Shown: positions 1 to 6,511, counted from the first letter of the stretch. The stretch is 10,736 nucleotides of DNA from Streptomyces katrae (GCF_000966975.1 NZ_JZWV01000166.1:1-10736), one strand, 5' to 3'. The notes: generated from the sequence alone by a model not told the origin. Translations and numbers: made by a program.

Positions 1-597
1 ATCGAAGGCGTTGAAGGCGTGCTTCAGGGCCCACGGGGAGTTCACGCCGACGCCCCAGACGGGGCCGAACTCCTGGCCGATGACCGTGGTGACGCCCGCG
101 GCGAGCGAGGCCTCCATGATCCGCGGGGAGAGCAGGTGGACATGGGTGTCCACGGCTCCGGCGGTGGCGATCAGGCCCTCGCCGGAGACGATGCTGGTGC
201 CGGTGCCGACGACGACGTCCACCCCGTCGAGGGTGTCCGGGTTGCCGGCCCGGCCGATGGCGTGGATGCGGCCCTCGCGGATGCCGATGGAGACCTTCTT
301 GATGCCGAGGACGGCATCGATGACCAGGACGTTGCTGATGACCACGTCGCAGGTCTCGCGGACGGCGGCGCCCTTGAGGTGCAGGCCGTCGCGGGCGGTC
401 TTGCCGAAGCCGGCCAGGAACTCGTCGCCGGGCTTCTGGGCGTCGTACTCGACGCGGACGGTCAGACCGGAGTCGCCGAGCCGGACCCGGTCCCCGGCGC
501 GGGGGCCGAAGACGGAGGCGTACTCGCGCGGGTCGATGTGCCGGCTGCCGGGGGCGCAGTGCGCGCTGTGGTCGGTGTGGGGGGTCTGGCGGCTCAC
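1..597 (-). CDS. ureC: Urease subunit alpha, N-terminal 199 codons (runs off left edge)
   Basis: Cytoplasmic nickel enzyme subunit that carries the active site hydrolysing urea to ammonia and carbamate. The reading frame is open from a GTG at 597 to the window edge, giving 199 codons of a family usually about 570 residues long. Early residues include HIDPREYASVFGPRAGDRVRLGD, matching the normal UreC opening. Residues around 152-154 read DTHVH, the HxH pair that in urease alpha subunits binds nickel. After this the sequence departs from textbook UreC: where most enzymes have a GGGTGPA-type loop followed by TxCTPGxW, this one has IGQEFGPVWGVGVNSPW. The start overlaps the ureAB stop by 4 nt (GTGA, 597-594), indicating translational coupling. 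The remaining nickel ligands, the carbamylated lysine and the catalytic histidine lie outside the window, so activity cannot be judged. The family call is very secure; it is probably the divergent actinobacterial type. Confidence 0.93.
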   Translation of the reverse strand, partial: MSRQTPHTDHSAHCAPGSRHIDPREYASVFGPRAGDRVRLGDSGLTVRVEYDAQKPGDEFLAGFGKTARDGLHLKGAAVRETCDVVISNVLVIDAVLGIKKVSIGIREGRIHAIGRAGNPDTLDGVDVVVGTGTSIVSGEGLIATAGAVDTHVHLLSPRIMEASLAAGVTTVIGQEFGPVWGVGVNSPWALKHAFNAFD

Positions 598-1342
598 GCC
601 TGGTTTCCTTCCGGGGCGTCTGCGGTGGGGGCGGCCGCGCCCAGGTAGCCGCAGGCGGCGGCGCGGGCCAGGGCCTCGGCCTTGGCGCCGGGGGCGTCGA
701 GCGGGCCGTCGACCAGTCCGGCGAAGCCGATGGCGATCCGGTCGCCGCCGATCGGGACCAGGCCGACCTCTCCCTCGCCGTGCGGGTCGAAGCGCACCGA
801 GGAGCCGGCGGGGACGCACAGCCGCATGCCGTAGGCCGCGGCACGGTCGAAGTCGAGGCGGGGGTTCGCCTCGAAGAAGTGGAAGTGGCTGGTGACGCTC
901 ACCGGCACGGAGGCGGTGTTGCGCACCCGCAGGTGGACGACGGGCTCCGGCTGGGGGGCGCCGGGGCCCGGCACGACCGCGCTCGGGGCGCGGGGCCCGG
1001 CACGACCGCGCCCGGGGCGTCGTCGCCGAGCGGGGTCGCGCCCTGGATCGGGGACGAGACCACCGCGAGGCGGGAGCCGTCGTCGAAGACGGCCTCCACG
1101 TGCACCTCGGTGACCACGTCCGCCACGCCGGGCAGCACGTCGCCGGGGCCGAGGACGCTCCGGGCCTCTTCGATGGCCTCGGCCAGGCGCTTGCCGTCGC
1201 GCGCGGCCTCGCAGACGGTGTCGGCGATCAGCGCCGTGGCCTCGGGGACGTTGAGCCGCAGGCCCCGGGCCCGGCGGGCCCTGGCCAGTTCTGCGGCGCT
1301 GCGCAGCAGCAGCCGGTCACGCTCCGTAGGGGTCAGCCGCAC
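594..1342 (-). pseudogene. ureA: Fused urease gamma/beta subunit, frameshifted in the linker
   Basis: Structural subunits of urease that assemble with UreC. Translation from GTG 1342 gives a full gamma domain (about residues 1-101, from MRLTPTERDRLLL to LAVVSSPIQG). A complete beta domain follows in another frame (VRNTASVPVSVTSHFHFFE, then GMRLCVPAGSSVRFDP), ending at TGA 596-594. In streptomycetes these two are often one fused protein. Here the gamma frame runs through an Ala/Pro/Gly linker and stays in the wrong frame to a stop at 899-901. The beta frame can restart only at a GTG at 974, which has no clear ribosome-binding site. The switch lies in an imperfect tandem repeat (955-1019). Removing 29 nt, or adding one base, joins the domains exactly; removal of 29 nt would give about 239 residues. 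An AGGTGG ribosome-binding site precedes GTG 1342. It may be a true mutation, a sequence error, or two separately translated polypeptides. Domain identity is very secure, status is not. Confidence 0.85.
955..1019. repeat. Imperfect tandem duplication at the ureAB frame switch
   Basis: Positions 962-990 and 991-1019 are adjacent 29-nt copies differing only at 983 (T) versus 1012 (C). The similarity extends left to 955 if one base is gapped: GCGCCGGGG in the left copy against GCGCGGGG in the right copy. So the event can be read as a 29-nt duplication, or as an in-frame 30-nt (10-residue) linker duplication that later lost one C near 991. Either puts the gamma and beta domains out of frame. Confidence 0.85.
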
Positions 1343-1370
1343 GCCGATCCACCACCTTTTGAGTCGATGG

Positions 1371-1389
1371 GTTAGAGCATCACTCTAAC
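1371..1389. promoter_or_regulatory. Perfect dyad between ureAB and the permease (candidate operator)
   Basis: GTTAGAG, five bases (CATCA), then CTCTAAC form a perfect 7-bp inverted repeat. It lies 28 bp upstream of the ureAB start and 108 bp upstream of the divergent permease start. A hairpin-type terminator is unlikely because it sits between two divergent starts and has few G/C pairs. A dimeric repressor or activator site is the best reading; the protein is unknown. Confidence 0.5.
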
Positions 1390-1441
1390 TCTTCATTTCT
1401 TCGCCGGGAAGCATTGACCTGGGAGCAGGGACTGAGCCACA

Positions 1442-1456
1442 TTGAGTGTCGCTCAA
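1442..1456. promoter_or_regulatory. Second, weaker dyad upstream of the permease
   Basis: TTGAG, five bases (TGTCG), then CTCAA form a 5-bp inverted repeat 41 bp upstream of the permease start. It shares the GAG-N5-CTC core and spacing with the dyad at 1371-1389, with centres 69 bp apart. A TTGACC hexamer at 1414-1419 could be a -35 element for the permease, but the best -10 (CACATT, 1438-1443) is poor, so the promoter is not firmly placed. Confidence 0.3.
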
Positions 1457-1497
1457 ACGAATAAGCACACCCCCCGCCGTGCCAAGGGAGTCCCCCC

Positions 1498-2948
1498 ATG
1501 CCCATCGAACAGCGCGGAGTCGACACCATCCCGGAGGAGGAGCGGACGAGCGGTCCCCGTGACCTGATGTCGATCCTTCTCGGCTCCAACCTCTGCCTCG
1601 GTGTGATCGTCTTCGGCTGGCTTCCCCCGTCCTTCGGACTGGGGCTGGTCCCCTCGCTCACCGCCATCGTGACCGGCACCGTGGCCGGCATCGTCTTCAC
1701 CGCGCCGCTCGCGCTCGTATCCCTGCGCACCGCGACGAACCTGTCCACCTCCAGCGGAGCGCAGTTCGGCGTACGGGGGCGGCTCGTGGGCTCGATCGTG
1801 GGCCTGCTGCTGGCACTCGGCTACACCGCGCTGACCCTGTGGATCGGCGGTGACGTGATGGTGGGCACCTTGGCCCGGCTCGTCGGACTGCCGGACAACG
1901 GCCTGACGCACTCCCTGATGTACGGGCTGCTGGCGGCGTTCACCGTGATCGGGGCCGTCTTCGGCTACCGGCTGCTCCTGCGCATGAGCAAGGCGCTCTC
2001 GATCGTCATGGTGCTCCTGCTGGCCGTCGGCATATACGCCTACGCCCCCGGCTTCACCACCGCCGCCCCGCCGGACACCGCGTACCTGCTCGGTTCCTTC
2101 TGGCCGACCTGGATCCTCGCCGTCGTCGCCGCCGGGCTGAGCGGCCCCGTCGCCTTCATCACCCTGCTCGGCGACTACACGCGCTACGTCTCCCCCCGCC
2201 GGCACAGCTCGCGCAAGGTCTACTGGGCCACCTGTACCGGCCTGTTCTTCGGCCTGCTGGTCCCGCAGCTCTTCGGCACCTACACCGCGCTCGCCGCCCG
2301 GGCCGGGGCCGACTACGCCGGTCCGCTCGTGGGCGCCGCGCCCTTCTGGTACCTCGCGCCGCTGCTGTTCGCCGCCGCGGCCGGTTCGGTGGGCAACGCC
2401 GGGCTGATGCTCTACTCCATGGGCCTGGACCTGGACGCCATCGTGCCCAAGGCCACCCGTACGAAGGCCACCGTGATCGCCGCGGCCGTCGCGACCGCGT
2501 TCGTCTTCTTCGGCTCCTTCGAGTGGAACGTCCAGTCGGCGATGACCTCGTTCGTCCTGCTGCTGACCGCGATCGGCACCCCGTGGGCCGTGATCACCCT
2601 GATCGGCTACGTCCGATGTCGCGGCGAGTACGACGCCGACGCGCTCCAGGTGTTCAACCGCCGGGCCCGTGGCGGCGTCTACTGGTACAGCGGGGGCTGG
2701 AACATCCGCGCCACCGCCGCCTGGGCGGCCGGCGCGCTGGTGGGACTGACCGCCGTGTCGACCCCGGTGTACGAGGGCCCGCTGCTGGCCCTCACCGGTG
2801 GGGTGGACTGCAGCTTCATCCTGTCGGGCGTGGTCGGCGGCCTGGTCTACGGGGCGCTGACGTTCCGGACCGCGGCCGCGCCCGGGACCGGGCAGACGGC
2901 CGCGCCGGTGGCCGACACGGTCATGGTGTCATGGTGGCCGCCGACTGA
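1498..2948 (+). CDS. NCS1-family permease (cytosine/purine/hydantoin type), stop codon out of frame
   Basis: Inner-membrane importer of nucleobase-like compounds by proton or sodium symport, as known for NCS1 transporters. The start ATG 1498 has AAGGGAG at 1484-1490. The N-terminus IEQRGVDTIPEEERTS is the usual NCS1 opening, and about twelve hydrophobic segments follow from roughly residue 25 to 460. The motif TNLSTSSGAQFGVRG near residue 80 matches the family's conserved first loop. Substrate cannot be read; the divergent urease operon suggests a purine-derived nitrogen source (inference). The frame literally runs open to 3774, through a terminator and antisense to two other genes, which is implausible. 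An 8-nt tandem repeat at 2920-2936 shifts the frame; without it the protein ends at TGA 2946-2948 after 480 residues, normal for the family. All transmembrane segments precede the lesion. Family call secure, true C-terminus inferred. Confidence 0.82.
2920..2936 (+). repeat. 8-nt tandem repeat that shifts the permease frame
   Basis: GTCATGGT occurs twice in succession and is followed by G. Dropping one copy changes the C-terminus to ...DTVMVAAD and a stop at 2946-2948. Adding one G at the junction instead gives two in-frame GTCATGGTG units and the same stop. The sequence alone does not tell these apart. Confidence 0.75.
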
Positions 2949-2964
2949 CGGCGGCGCACGACAA

Positions 2965-2995
2965 CGGACCCCGGGGCGCCGCGCCCCGGGGTCCG
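2965..2995. terminator. Bidirectional terminator between permease and lipoprotein
   Basis: A perfect 14-bp stem, CGGACCCCGGGGCG at 2965-2978 and its complement at 2982-2995, encloses a 3-nt loop. It begins 16 nt after the inferred permease stop and ends 5 nt before the lipoprotein stop, so it suits both convergent genes. It has no T-tract, as is common in streptomycetes. Confidence 0.85.
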
Positions 2996-3000
2996 TCGCG

Positions 3001-3432
3001 TCAGCGGCACCTCAGCGAGTCGGCCGACTGCTTGACCGCGGTGTCGACCGCCTGGATCTGCGGCTGGAGCTGGGTCAGCGCGTCCTTGCCCGTGGTGTCG
3101 CCGGGCAGGTCGTCGTAGCTCTTCTTGAGGTTGTCCGTGGCCTCCTGGACGGCTTCCCGCTCGGCCGACTTCATCGTCTGCTTGCTCTCCTTGACGTTCT
3201 TCCAGTCGGTCTGGACGGCGTCGACCGCCTTCTGGATCTGGTCCTTGGTGGCCGTCGCCGGGTTCAGCGCCTTGAGCGCGGCGTTGTCCGACTTCAGCTG
3301 GACCAGGTTGGTGCACAGCTCGGCGGCGGCCTTCGAGGCCTCCTCCTGGGGAGTCGTGTCGTTACTGGAGCAAGCCGAGGACCCGAGCACGACGGCCGCG
3401 CAGAGCAGGCCGGCGGCAACGAACCGCTTCAT
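3001..3432 (-). CDS. Small secreted lipoprotein, helical, function unknown
   Basis: Predicted 143-residue lipoprotein. Starting at ATG 3432 gives a textbook signal: MKRF, a hydrophobic stretch (residues 5-17), then SSAC with the lipidated cysteine at 21. An upstream in-frame extension to 3573 would bury this signal and is rejected. The mature part is mostly polar and alanine/lysine/glutamine-rich with heptad-like spacing (residues about 30-140), suggesting an alpha-helical bundle or coiled coil facing the outside of the membrane. Cysteines at 40 and 142 could form a disulfide linking the two ends of the chain. No enzymatic motif is visible, and I do not recognise a named family; similar small lipoproteins are common in streptomycetes. 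A purine-rich AAAGGCGG lies about 7 nt upstream of the start. It is separated from ilvE by 256 nt and a strong terminator, so it has its own promoter. Confidence 0.85.
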   Translation of the reverse strand: MKRFVAAGLLCAAVVLGSSACSSNDTTPQEEASKAAAELCTNLVQLKSDNAALKALNPATATKDQIQKAVDAVQTDWKNVKESKQTMKSAEREAVQEATDNLKKSYDDLPGDTTGKDALTQLQPQIQAVDTAVKQSADSLRCR

Positions 3433-3447
3433 GGGGATCCGCCTTTC

Positions 3448-3468
3448 CGCCGGCCCCTGCGGCCGGCG
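3448..3468 (-). promoter_or_regulatory. Hairpin in the lipoprotein leader, next to the ribosome-binding site
   Basis: CGCCGGCC at 3448-3455 and GGCCGGCG at 3461-3468 form a perfect 8-bp stem with a 5-nt loop, ending 15 nt before the start codon and abutting the purine-rich ribosome-binding region. It could influence translation or mRNA stability. Further up, 3480-3496 has a 6-bp dyad (CACCCC/GGGGTG) and 3584-3593 is the perfect palindrome CCCGTACGGG, a possible protein site. The remainder of 3433-3629 shows no gene; the promoter was not identified. Confidence 0.35.
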
Positions 3469-3629
3469 CACGAGAGAACCACCCCCGGGAGGGGTGCGCC
3501 GCACCGCCCGGGCCGCTGCGGGAGCCGGATCGGCGGGCACCGTCAACGTCCCACGCCGCCGGACCCCCCGCACGTCCGCGGCGCCCGTACGGGTGCGGCC
3601 GGCCCCGCCGCCCCGCCGGTCCCGGGCAT

Positions 3630-3671
3630 GCGCAACGGGGCCCCGGCCGGAAGGCCGGGACCCCGTTGCGC
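3630..3671 (-). terminator. ilvE terminator
   Basis: A 19-bp stem with a 4-nt loop starts 17 nt after the ilvE stop. Arms are 3630-3648 and 3653-3671. The only imperfect pair, 3641 with 3660, is a C/A mismatch in plus-strand RNA but a G-U pair in minus-strand RNA, so the hairpin is fully paired only in the ilvE transcript. Confidence 0.88.
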
Positions 3672-3688
3672 GGCGGATCCGCCGTCGG

Positions 3689-4774
3689 CTAGCCGAGCGG
3701 GTGCATCCAGCCGTGGGTGTCGGCGCGGTGGCCGGTCTGGAGGTCCAGGAGCGCCTTGCGGAGCTTCATCGTGACCTCGCCGGGCTCGCCGTCACCCTGG
3801 GTCCAGTTGGCGCGCTCGGACTTGACCGAGCCGACGGGGGTGATGACGGCGGCCGTACCGCAGGCGAAGACCTCGGTGAGGGTGCCGTTCTCGTTGTCGC
3901 GCTTCCAGTCCTCGGTGGAGATGCGTCCCTCCTCGGCGGTGTAGCCGAGGTCGCGGGCGATGGTGAGGAGGGAGTCGCGGGTGATGCCGGGGAGGAGCGA
4001 GCCCGTCAGCTCCGGGGTGACGATGCGGTCGCCGTACACGAAGTAGAGGTTCATGCCGCCCATCTCCTCGATCCAGCGGTGCTCGACGGCGTCCAGCCAG
4101 ACGACCTGGTCGCAGCCGTGCGAGGCCGCCTGGGCCTGGGCGACGAGGGAGGCGGCGTAGTTGCCGCCGGTCTTGGCGGCGCCGGTGCCGCCCTTGACGG
4201 CGCGGACGTACTCCTCGGACAGCCAGACGGAGACCGGCTTGACGCCACCGGGGAAGTAGGCGCCGGCGGGCGAGGCGATGACCATGAACAGGAACTCGTT
4301 GGCCGGGCGGACGCCCAGGCCGACCTCGGACGCGAACATGAACGGCCGCAGGTAGAGGGAGGCCTCGCCGGAGGTCGGGACCCAGGCGCTGTCCTGCTTG
4401 ATCAGCGCGTCGCAGGCCTCGATGAACAGCTCGGTCGGCAGTTCCGGCATCGCCATGCGGCGGGCGGACGCCTGGAAGCGCTCGGCGTTGGCCTGGGGGC
4501 GGAAGGTGGCGACGGTGCCGTCGGGCTGGCGGTAGGCCTTGAGCCCCTCGAAGATCGTCTGCGCGTAGTGCAGGGTCATGTTGGCCGGGTCGATCGACAG
4601 CGGCGCGTACGGGACCAGCTCGGCGTCGTGCCAGCCACGGCCCTCGGTCCACTTGATCGTCACCATGTGATCGGTGAAGTGGCGGCCGAAGCCGGGGCTG
4701 GCCAGGATCGCCTCTCGCTCCGCGTCGGACAGCGGGTTCGAGGAGGGCTTGAGCTCGATCGTGGGCGTCGTCAT
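3689..4774 (-). CDS. ilvE: Branched-chain amino acid aminotransferase
   Basis: PLP-dependent cytoplasmic enzyme that interconverts leucine, isoleucine and valine with their 2-keto acids using glutamate/2-oxoglutarate: the last step of synthesis and the first of breakdown. The 361-residue product matches the usual length of the long class IV type. Visible hallmarks: [16 protein letters not shown] (about 67-82), RPFMFASE (143-150), the PLP-lysine region [11 protein letters not shown] with K201, [11 protein letters not shown] (236-246), LPGITRDS (261-268), and the phosphate-binding [10 protein letters not shown] (306-315). AAGGA lies about 9 nt upstream of ATG 4774. It follows leuB on the same strand after 224 nt that include a leuB terminator, so separate transcription is likely although the two enzymes serve the same pathway. 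A 16-bp motif (4821-4836), also found at 6496-6511, lies about 46 nt upstream and may be involved in control. No lesion seen. Confidence 0.97.
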   Translation of the reverse strand: MTTPTIELKPSSNPLSDAEREAILASPGFGRHFTDHMVTIKWTEGRGWHDAELVPYAPLSIDPANMTLHYAQTIFEGLKAYRQPDGTVATFRPQANAERFQASARRMAMPELPTELFIEACDALIKQDSAWVPTSGEASLYLRPFMFASEVGLGVRPANEFLFMVIASPAGAYFPGGVKPVSVWLSEEYVRAVKGGTGAAKTGGNYAASLVAQAQAASHGCDQVVWLDAVEHRWIEEMGGMNLYFVYGDRIVTPELTGSLLPGITRDSLLTIARDLGYTAEEGRISTEDWKRDNENGTLTEVFACGTAAVITPVGSVKSERANWTQGDGEPGEVTMKLRKALLDLQTGHRADTHGWMHPLG

Positions 4775-4820
4775 GAGTGCTTGTCCTTCACCGTTGTGTA
4801 TGGCGGACCGCGCTCATGCG

Positions 4821-4836
4821 TACTAGGACGTCCGAG
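4821..4836 (-). promoter_or_regulatory. 16-bp near-palindromic motif upstream of ilvE (copy 1)
   Basis: Minus-strand CTCGGACGTCCTAGTA, about 46 nt before the ilvE start. The core CTCGGACGTCCTAG is a palindrome apart from one pair. A copy with a single change is at 6496-6511 on the plus strand. Such a dyad in a promoter region suggests a regulator site; I cannot name the protein. Confidence 0.4.
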
Positions 4837-4944
4837 CTTCCCCGTATACCGCGGCCTCGCGTTCGATTATCGCGCGCGAGGGGTCTTCGGTGAAACGGGG
4901 TGATGCGGCCCACGGGAGATGGTGGCACCCGGGGCCGTGCAGGA

Positions 4945-4980
4945 GAAGCCGCCGGGTGGTGGTGCGTACCCGGCGGCTTC
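4945..4980 (-). terminator. leuB terminator
   Basis: Perfect 13-bp stem: GAAGCCGCCGGGT at 4945-4957 pairs with ACCCGGCGGCTTC at 4968-4980, with a 10-nt loop. It begins 18 nt after the leuB stop and lies ahead of the ilvE promoter region. Confidence 0.85.
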
Positions 4981-4998
4981 CTGGGTGGCGCTGCCGGG

Positions 4999-6039
4999 TC
5001 AGCCGGCTACTCGCGCGGCGAGGGCGTCGCCGATCGCGTCGGTGGAGCGGAAGGTTCCGTCGCGCTCGGCGAGGTCGGCCGAGACGGCCTCCTCGATGCG
5101 CACGGCCTGCTCCTCGTAGCCGAGGTGGCGCAGCAGGAGGGCGACGGAGAGGATCGTCGCGGTCGGGTCGGCCTTGCCGGTGCCGGCGATGTCCGGGGCC
5201 GAGCCGTGGACGGGCTCGAACATCGACGGGAAGGCGCCGGTCGGGTTGATGTTCCCGGAGGCGGCCAGGCCGATTCCGCCGGTGACGGCGGCGGCCAGGT
5301 CGGTGAGGATGTCACCGAAGAGGTTGTCCGTGACGATGACGTCGAAGCGCTCGGGCTGGGTGACGAAGAAGATCGTCGCCGCGTCGACGTGCAGGTAGTC
5401 GGTGGTGACCTCGGGGTACTCCTGGCCGACCTTGTCGAAGATGTTCTTCCACATGTGGCCCGCGTACACGAGGACGTTGTTCTTGTGGACGAGCGTCAGC
5501 TTCTTGCGCGGGCGGGAGTTGGCCCGCTCGTACGCGTCCCGGACCACGCGCTCCACACCGTACGCGGTGTTGACGCTGACCTCGGTGGCGACCTCGGCGG
5601 GGGTGCCGGTGCGCAGGCTGCCGCCGTTGCCGGTGTACGGGCCCTCGGTGCCCTCGCGGACGACGACGAAGTCGATGTCCGGACGTCCGGCCAGCGGGGT
5701 GGCCGTGTTCGGGAAGAGCTTCGAGGGGCGCAGGTTGATGAAGTGGTCGAAGGCGAAGCGGAGCTTCAGCAGCAGACCGCGCTCCAGGACGCCGGAGGGG
5801 ACCGACGGGTCGCCGATGGCGCCCAGGAGGATCGCGTCGTGGTGCTTGAGCGCTTCGAGCTCGGCGTCCGGGAGGGTCTCGCCGGTGCGGTGCCAGCGCT
5901 GGGCGCCGAGGTCGTACTGCTTGGTCTCCAGCTTCACATCCTGGGGCAGGACCGCGGTAAGGACCTTGAGGCCCTGAGCCACGACTTCCTGGCCGATGCC
6001 ATCACCGGGGATCACTGCGAGATTGATGCTGGTCGACAT
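4999..6039 (-). CDS. leuB: 3-isopropylmalate dehydrogenase
   Basis: NAD-dependent enzyme converting 3-isopropylmalate to 2-oxoisocaproate, the third leucine-specific step. From ATG 6039 the product is 346 residues beginning [19 protein letters not shown], the usual N-terminus; an in-frame ATG at 6075 adds 12 non-conserved residues and is less likely. Hallmarks: substrate arginines R94, R104 and R128 (within KLRFAF, NLRPSKL and [10 protein letters not shown]), Y135, K186 in LVHKNNVL, and metal-binding aspartates D219, D243 and D247 in [18 protein letters not shown], followed by [18 protein letters not shown] for NAD binding. It belongs to the actinobacterial short type that in annotation is often LeuB. 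A GGAG lies about 12 nt upstream of the start. An inverted repeat at 6081-6095 sits in the upstream region. Intact, no anomaly. Confidence 0.97.
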   Translation of the reverse strand: MSTSINLAVIPGDGIGQEVVAQGLKVLTAVLPQDVKLETKQYDLGAQRWHRTGETLPDAELEALKHHDAILLGAIGDPSVPSGVLERGLLLKLRFAFDHFINLRPSKLFPNTATPLAGRPDIDFVVVREGTEGPYTGNGGSLRTGTPAEVATEVSVNTAYGVERVVRDAYERANSRPRKKLTLVHKNNVLVYAGHMWKNIFDKVGQEYPEVTTDYLHVDAATIFFVTQPERFDVIVTDNLFGDILTDLAAAVTGGIGLAASGNINPTGAFPSMFEPVHGSAPDIAGTGKADPTATILSVALLLRHLGYEEQAVRIEEAVSADLAERDGTFRSTDAIGDALAARVAG

Positions 6040-6080
6040 GTCGGAACCGTACTCCGTGTCCCAGCCCTCAGACATATCGC

Positions 6081-6095
6081 GTCCATCATGTGGAC
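6081..6095. promoter_or_regulatory. Dyad upstream of leuB (candidate operator)
   Basis: GTCCA, five bases (TCATG), TGGAC: a perfect 5-bp dyad 42 nt upstream of the leuB ATG. Size and symmetry would suit an IclR-type regulator. In streptomycetes the IclR-type NdgR/AreB is known to control leucine genes, so that protein is a candidate, but the match to its binding site is not established here. Confidence 0.4.
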
Positions 6096-6119
6096 CAATG
6101 AGAACGCGACATGTCGTCG

Positions 6120-6140
6120 CCCGGGCGGGAGGTGCCCGGG
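6120..6140 (-). terminator. Hairpin after the 43-aa gene
   Basis: CCCGGGC at 6120-6126 and GCCCGGG at 6134-6140 form a perfect 7-bp, all-G/C stem with a 7-nt loop, 26 nt after the small gene's stop and upstream of leuB. Probably ends the small transcript, so leuB would rely on its own promoter. Position supports the call; the stem is short. Confidence 0.5.
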
Positions 6141-6166
6141 GGCCGGGGTTGCGGGAGGGTGCCTGG

Positions 6167-6298
6167 TCAGTGGCCGGTGGAGCCGCCGTTGTCGCGGCGG
6201 TCCAGGGCGCGCTGCAGGGCGGCCGCGGCGTTCTTGCGGTCGGACTCGGCCGGCGAGGAGTGGCGGACGCGGCGGGAGGCGGCGGTGGTGGGGGTCAT
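6167..6298 (-). CDS. Small basic protein of 43 residues, function unknown
   Basis: Short gene found by reading the sequence: ATG 6298 to TGA 6169-6167. The product starts [20 protein letters not shown] and ends [10 protein letters not shown]. The first part is Thr/Ala/Arg-rich; residues about 17-35 ([18 protein letters not shown]) would form an amphipathic charged helix; the tail is polar and Gly-rich. No membrane segment, signal peptide, cysteine or named motif. Support for being real: a near-ideal AAGGAG 9 nt before the ATG, codons ending almost always in G or C, a hairpin after the stop and a candidate promoter upstream with a 5' leader of about 125 nt. It could be a regulatory or RNA/DNA-binding peptide, but the sequence does not show which. 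I have the impression that similar small proteins occur in streptomycetes, which was not checked. Confidence 0.75.
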   Translation of the reverse strand: MTPTTAASRRVRHSSPAESDRKNAAAALQRALDRRDNGGSTGH

Positions 6299-6299
6299 G

Positions 6300-6402
6300 G
6301 TGATCGACTCCTTGAGATCACGGCGTGGCGGGGCCACGGATGAGGGGTTCCTTCAAGGCGCCGGAAGAGGCGGGGAGCCGTGCGCCGCAGGGGTTGCCTG
6401 CG
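6300..6402 (-). promoter_or_regulatory. Structured leader of the 43-aa gene, ribosome-binding site in a hairpin loop
   Basis: Three perfect short hairpins lie in the leader. At 6300-6321 the stem GTGATC/GATCAC encloses a 10-nt loop that contains the whole AAGGAG ribosome-binding site (6308-6313), ending one base before the start codon. At 6324-6338 is CGTGGC-GGG-GCCACG. At 6386-6402 is CGCAGG, five bases, CCTGCG. This layout suggests control at translation, but it matches no riboswitch class I can name. Confidence 0.4.
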
Positions 6403-6430
6403 AAGGGCGCGCGCTCACGACCGCCATTCG

Positions 6431-6459
6431 CTGATATGCGAGACGTTCGGCTCCTACAA
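6431..6459 (-). promoter_or_regulatory. Tentative promoter of the 43-aa gene
   Basis: On the minus strand TTGTAG (6459-6454) and TATCAG (6436-6431) are 17 nt apart, within the most A/T-rich part of the region. The spacing is right but both hexamers are poor matches, so this is only a best guess. It would start RNA near 6424. Confidence 0.3.
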
Positions 6460-6495
6460 AGCTAGGGCAGCCGCGGCTGTATGTCTCCGCAATTA

Positions 6496-6511
6496 CTCGG
6501 ACTTCCTAGTA
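6496..6511 (+). promoter_or_regulatory. 16-bp motif upstream of the 43-aa gene (copy 2)
   Basis: CTCGGACTTCCTAGTA, identical to copy 1 (4836-4821, minus strand) at 15 of 16 positions. It lies about 40 nt upstream of the tentative promoter of the 43-aa gene and about 50 nt past the end of the LysR gene. A/T-richer surroundings (6450-6515) and a shared motif suggest a control region. No gene is visible in 6299-6557. Confidence 0.4.

Noticed and set aside
3433..3573. 47-residue N-terminal extension of the lipoprotein
   Set aside because: It would hide the lipoprotein signal and has an Arg/Pro-rich, unconserved look.
2949..3774. Open frame continuing the permease by 276 codons
   Set aside because: It passes a perfect terminator and lies antisense to two real genes, with no family match; explained by the 8-nt repeat.
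4788..4817. Possible 9-codon leader peptide before ilvE (MSAVRHTQR)
   Set aside because: No ribosome-binding site and no run of leucine, isoleucine or valine codons expected of an attenuator.
3125..4903. Long plus-strand open frame of 592 codons
   Set aside because: Antisense to the lipoprotein and ilvE; arises from GC-rich third-position bias. Low-complexity Gly/Ala/Val/Asp content.
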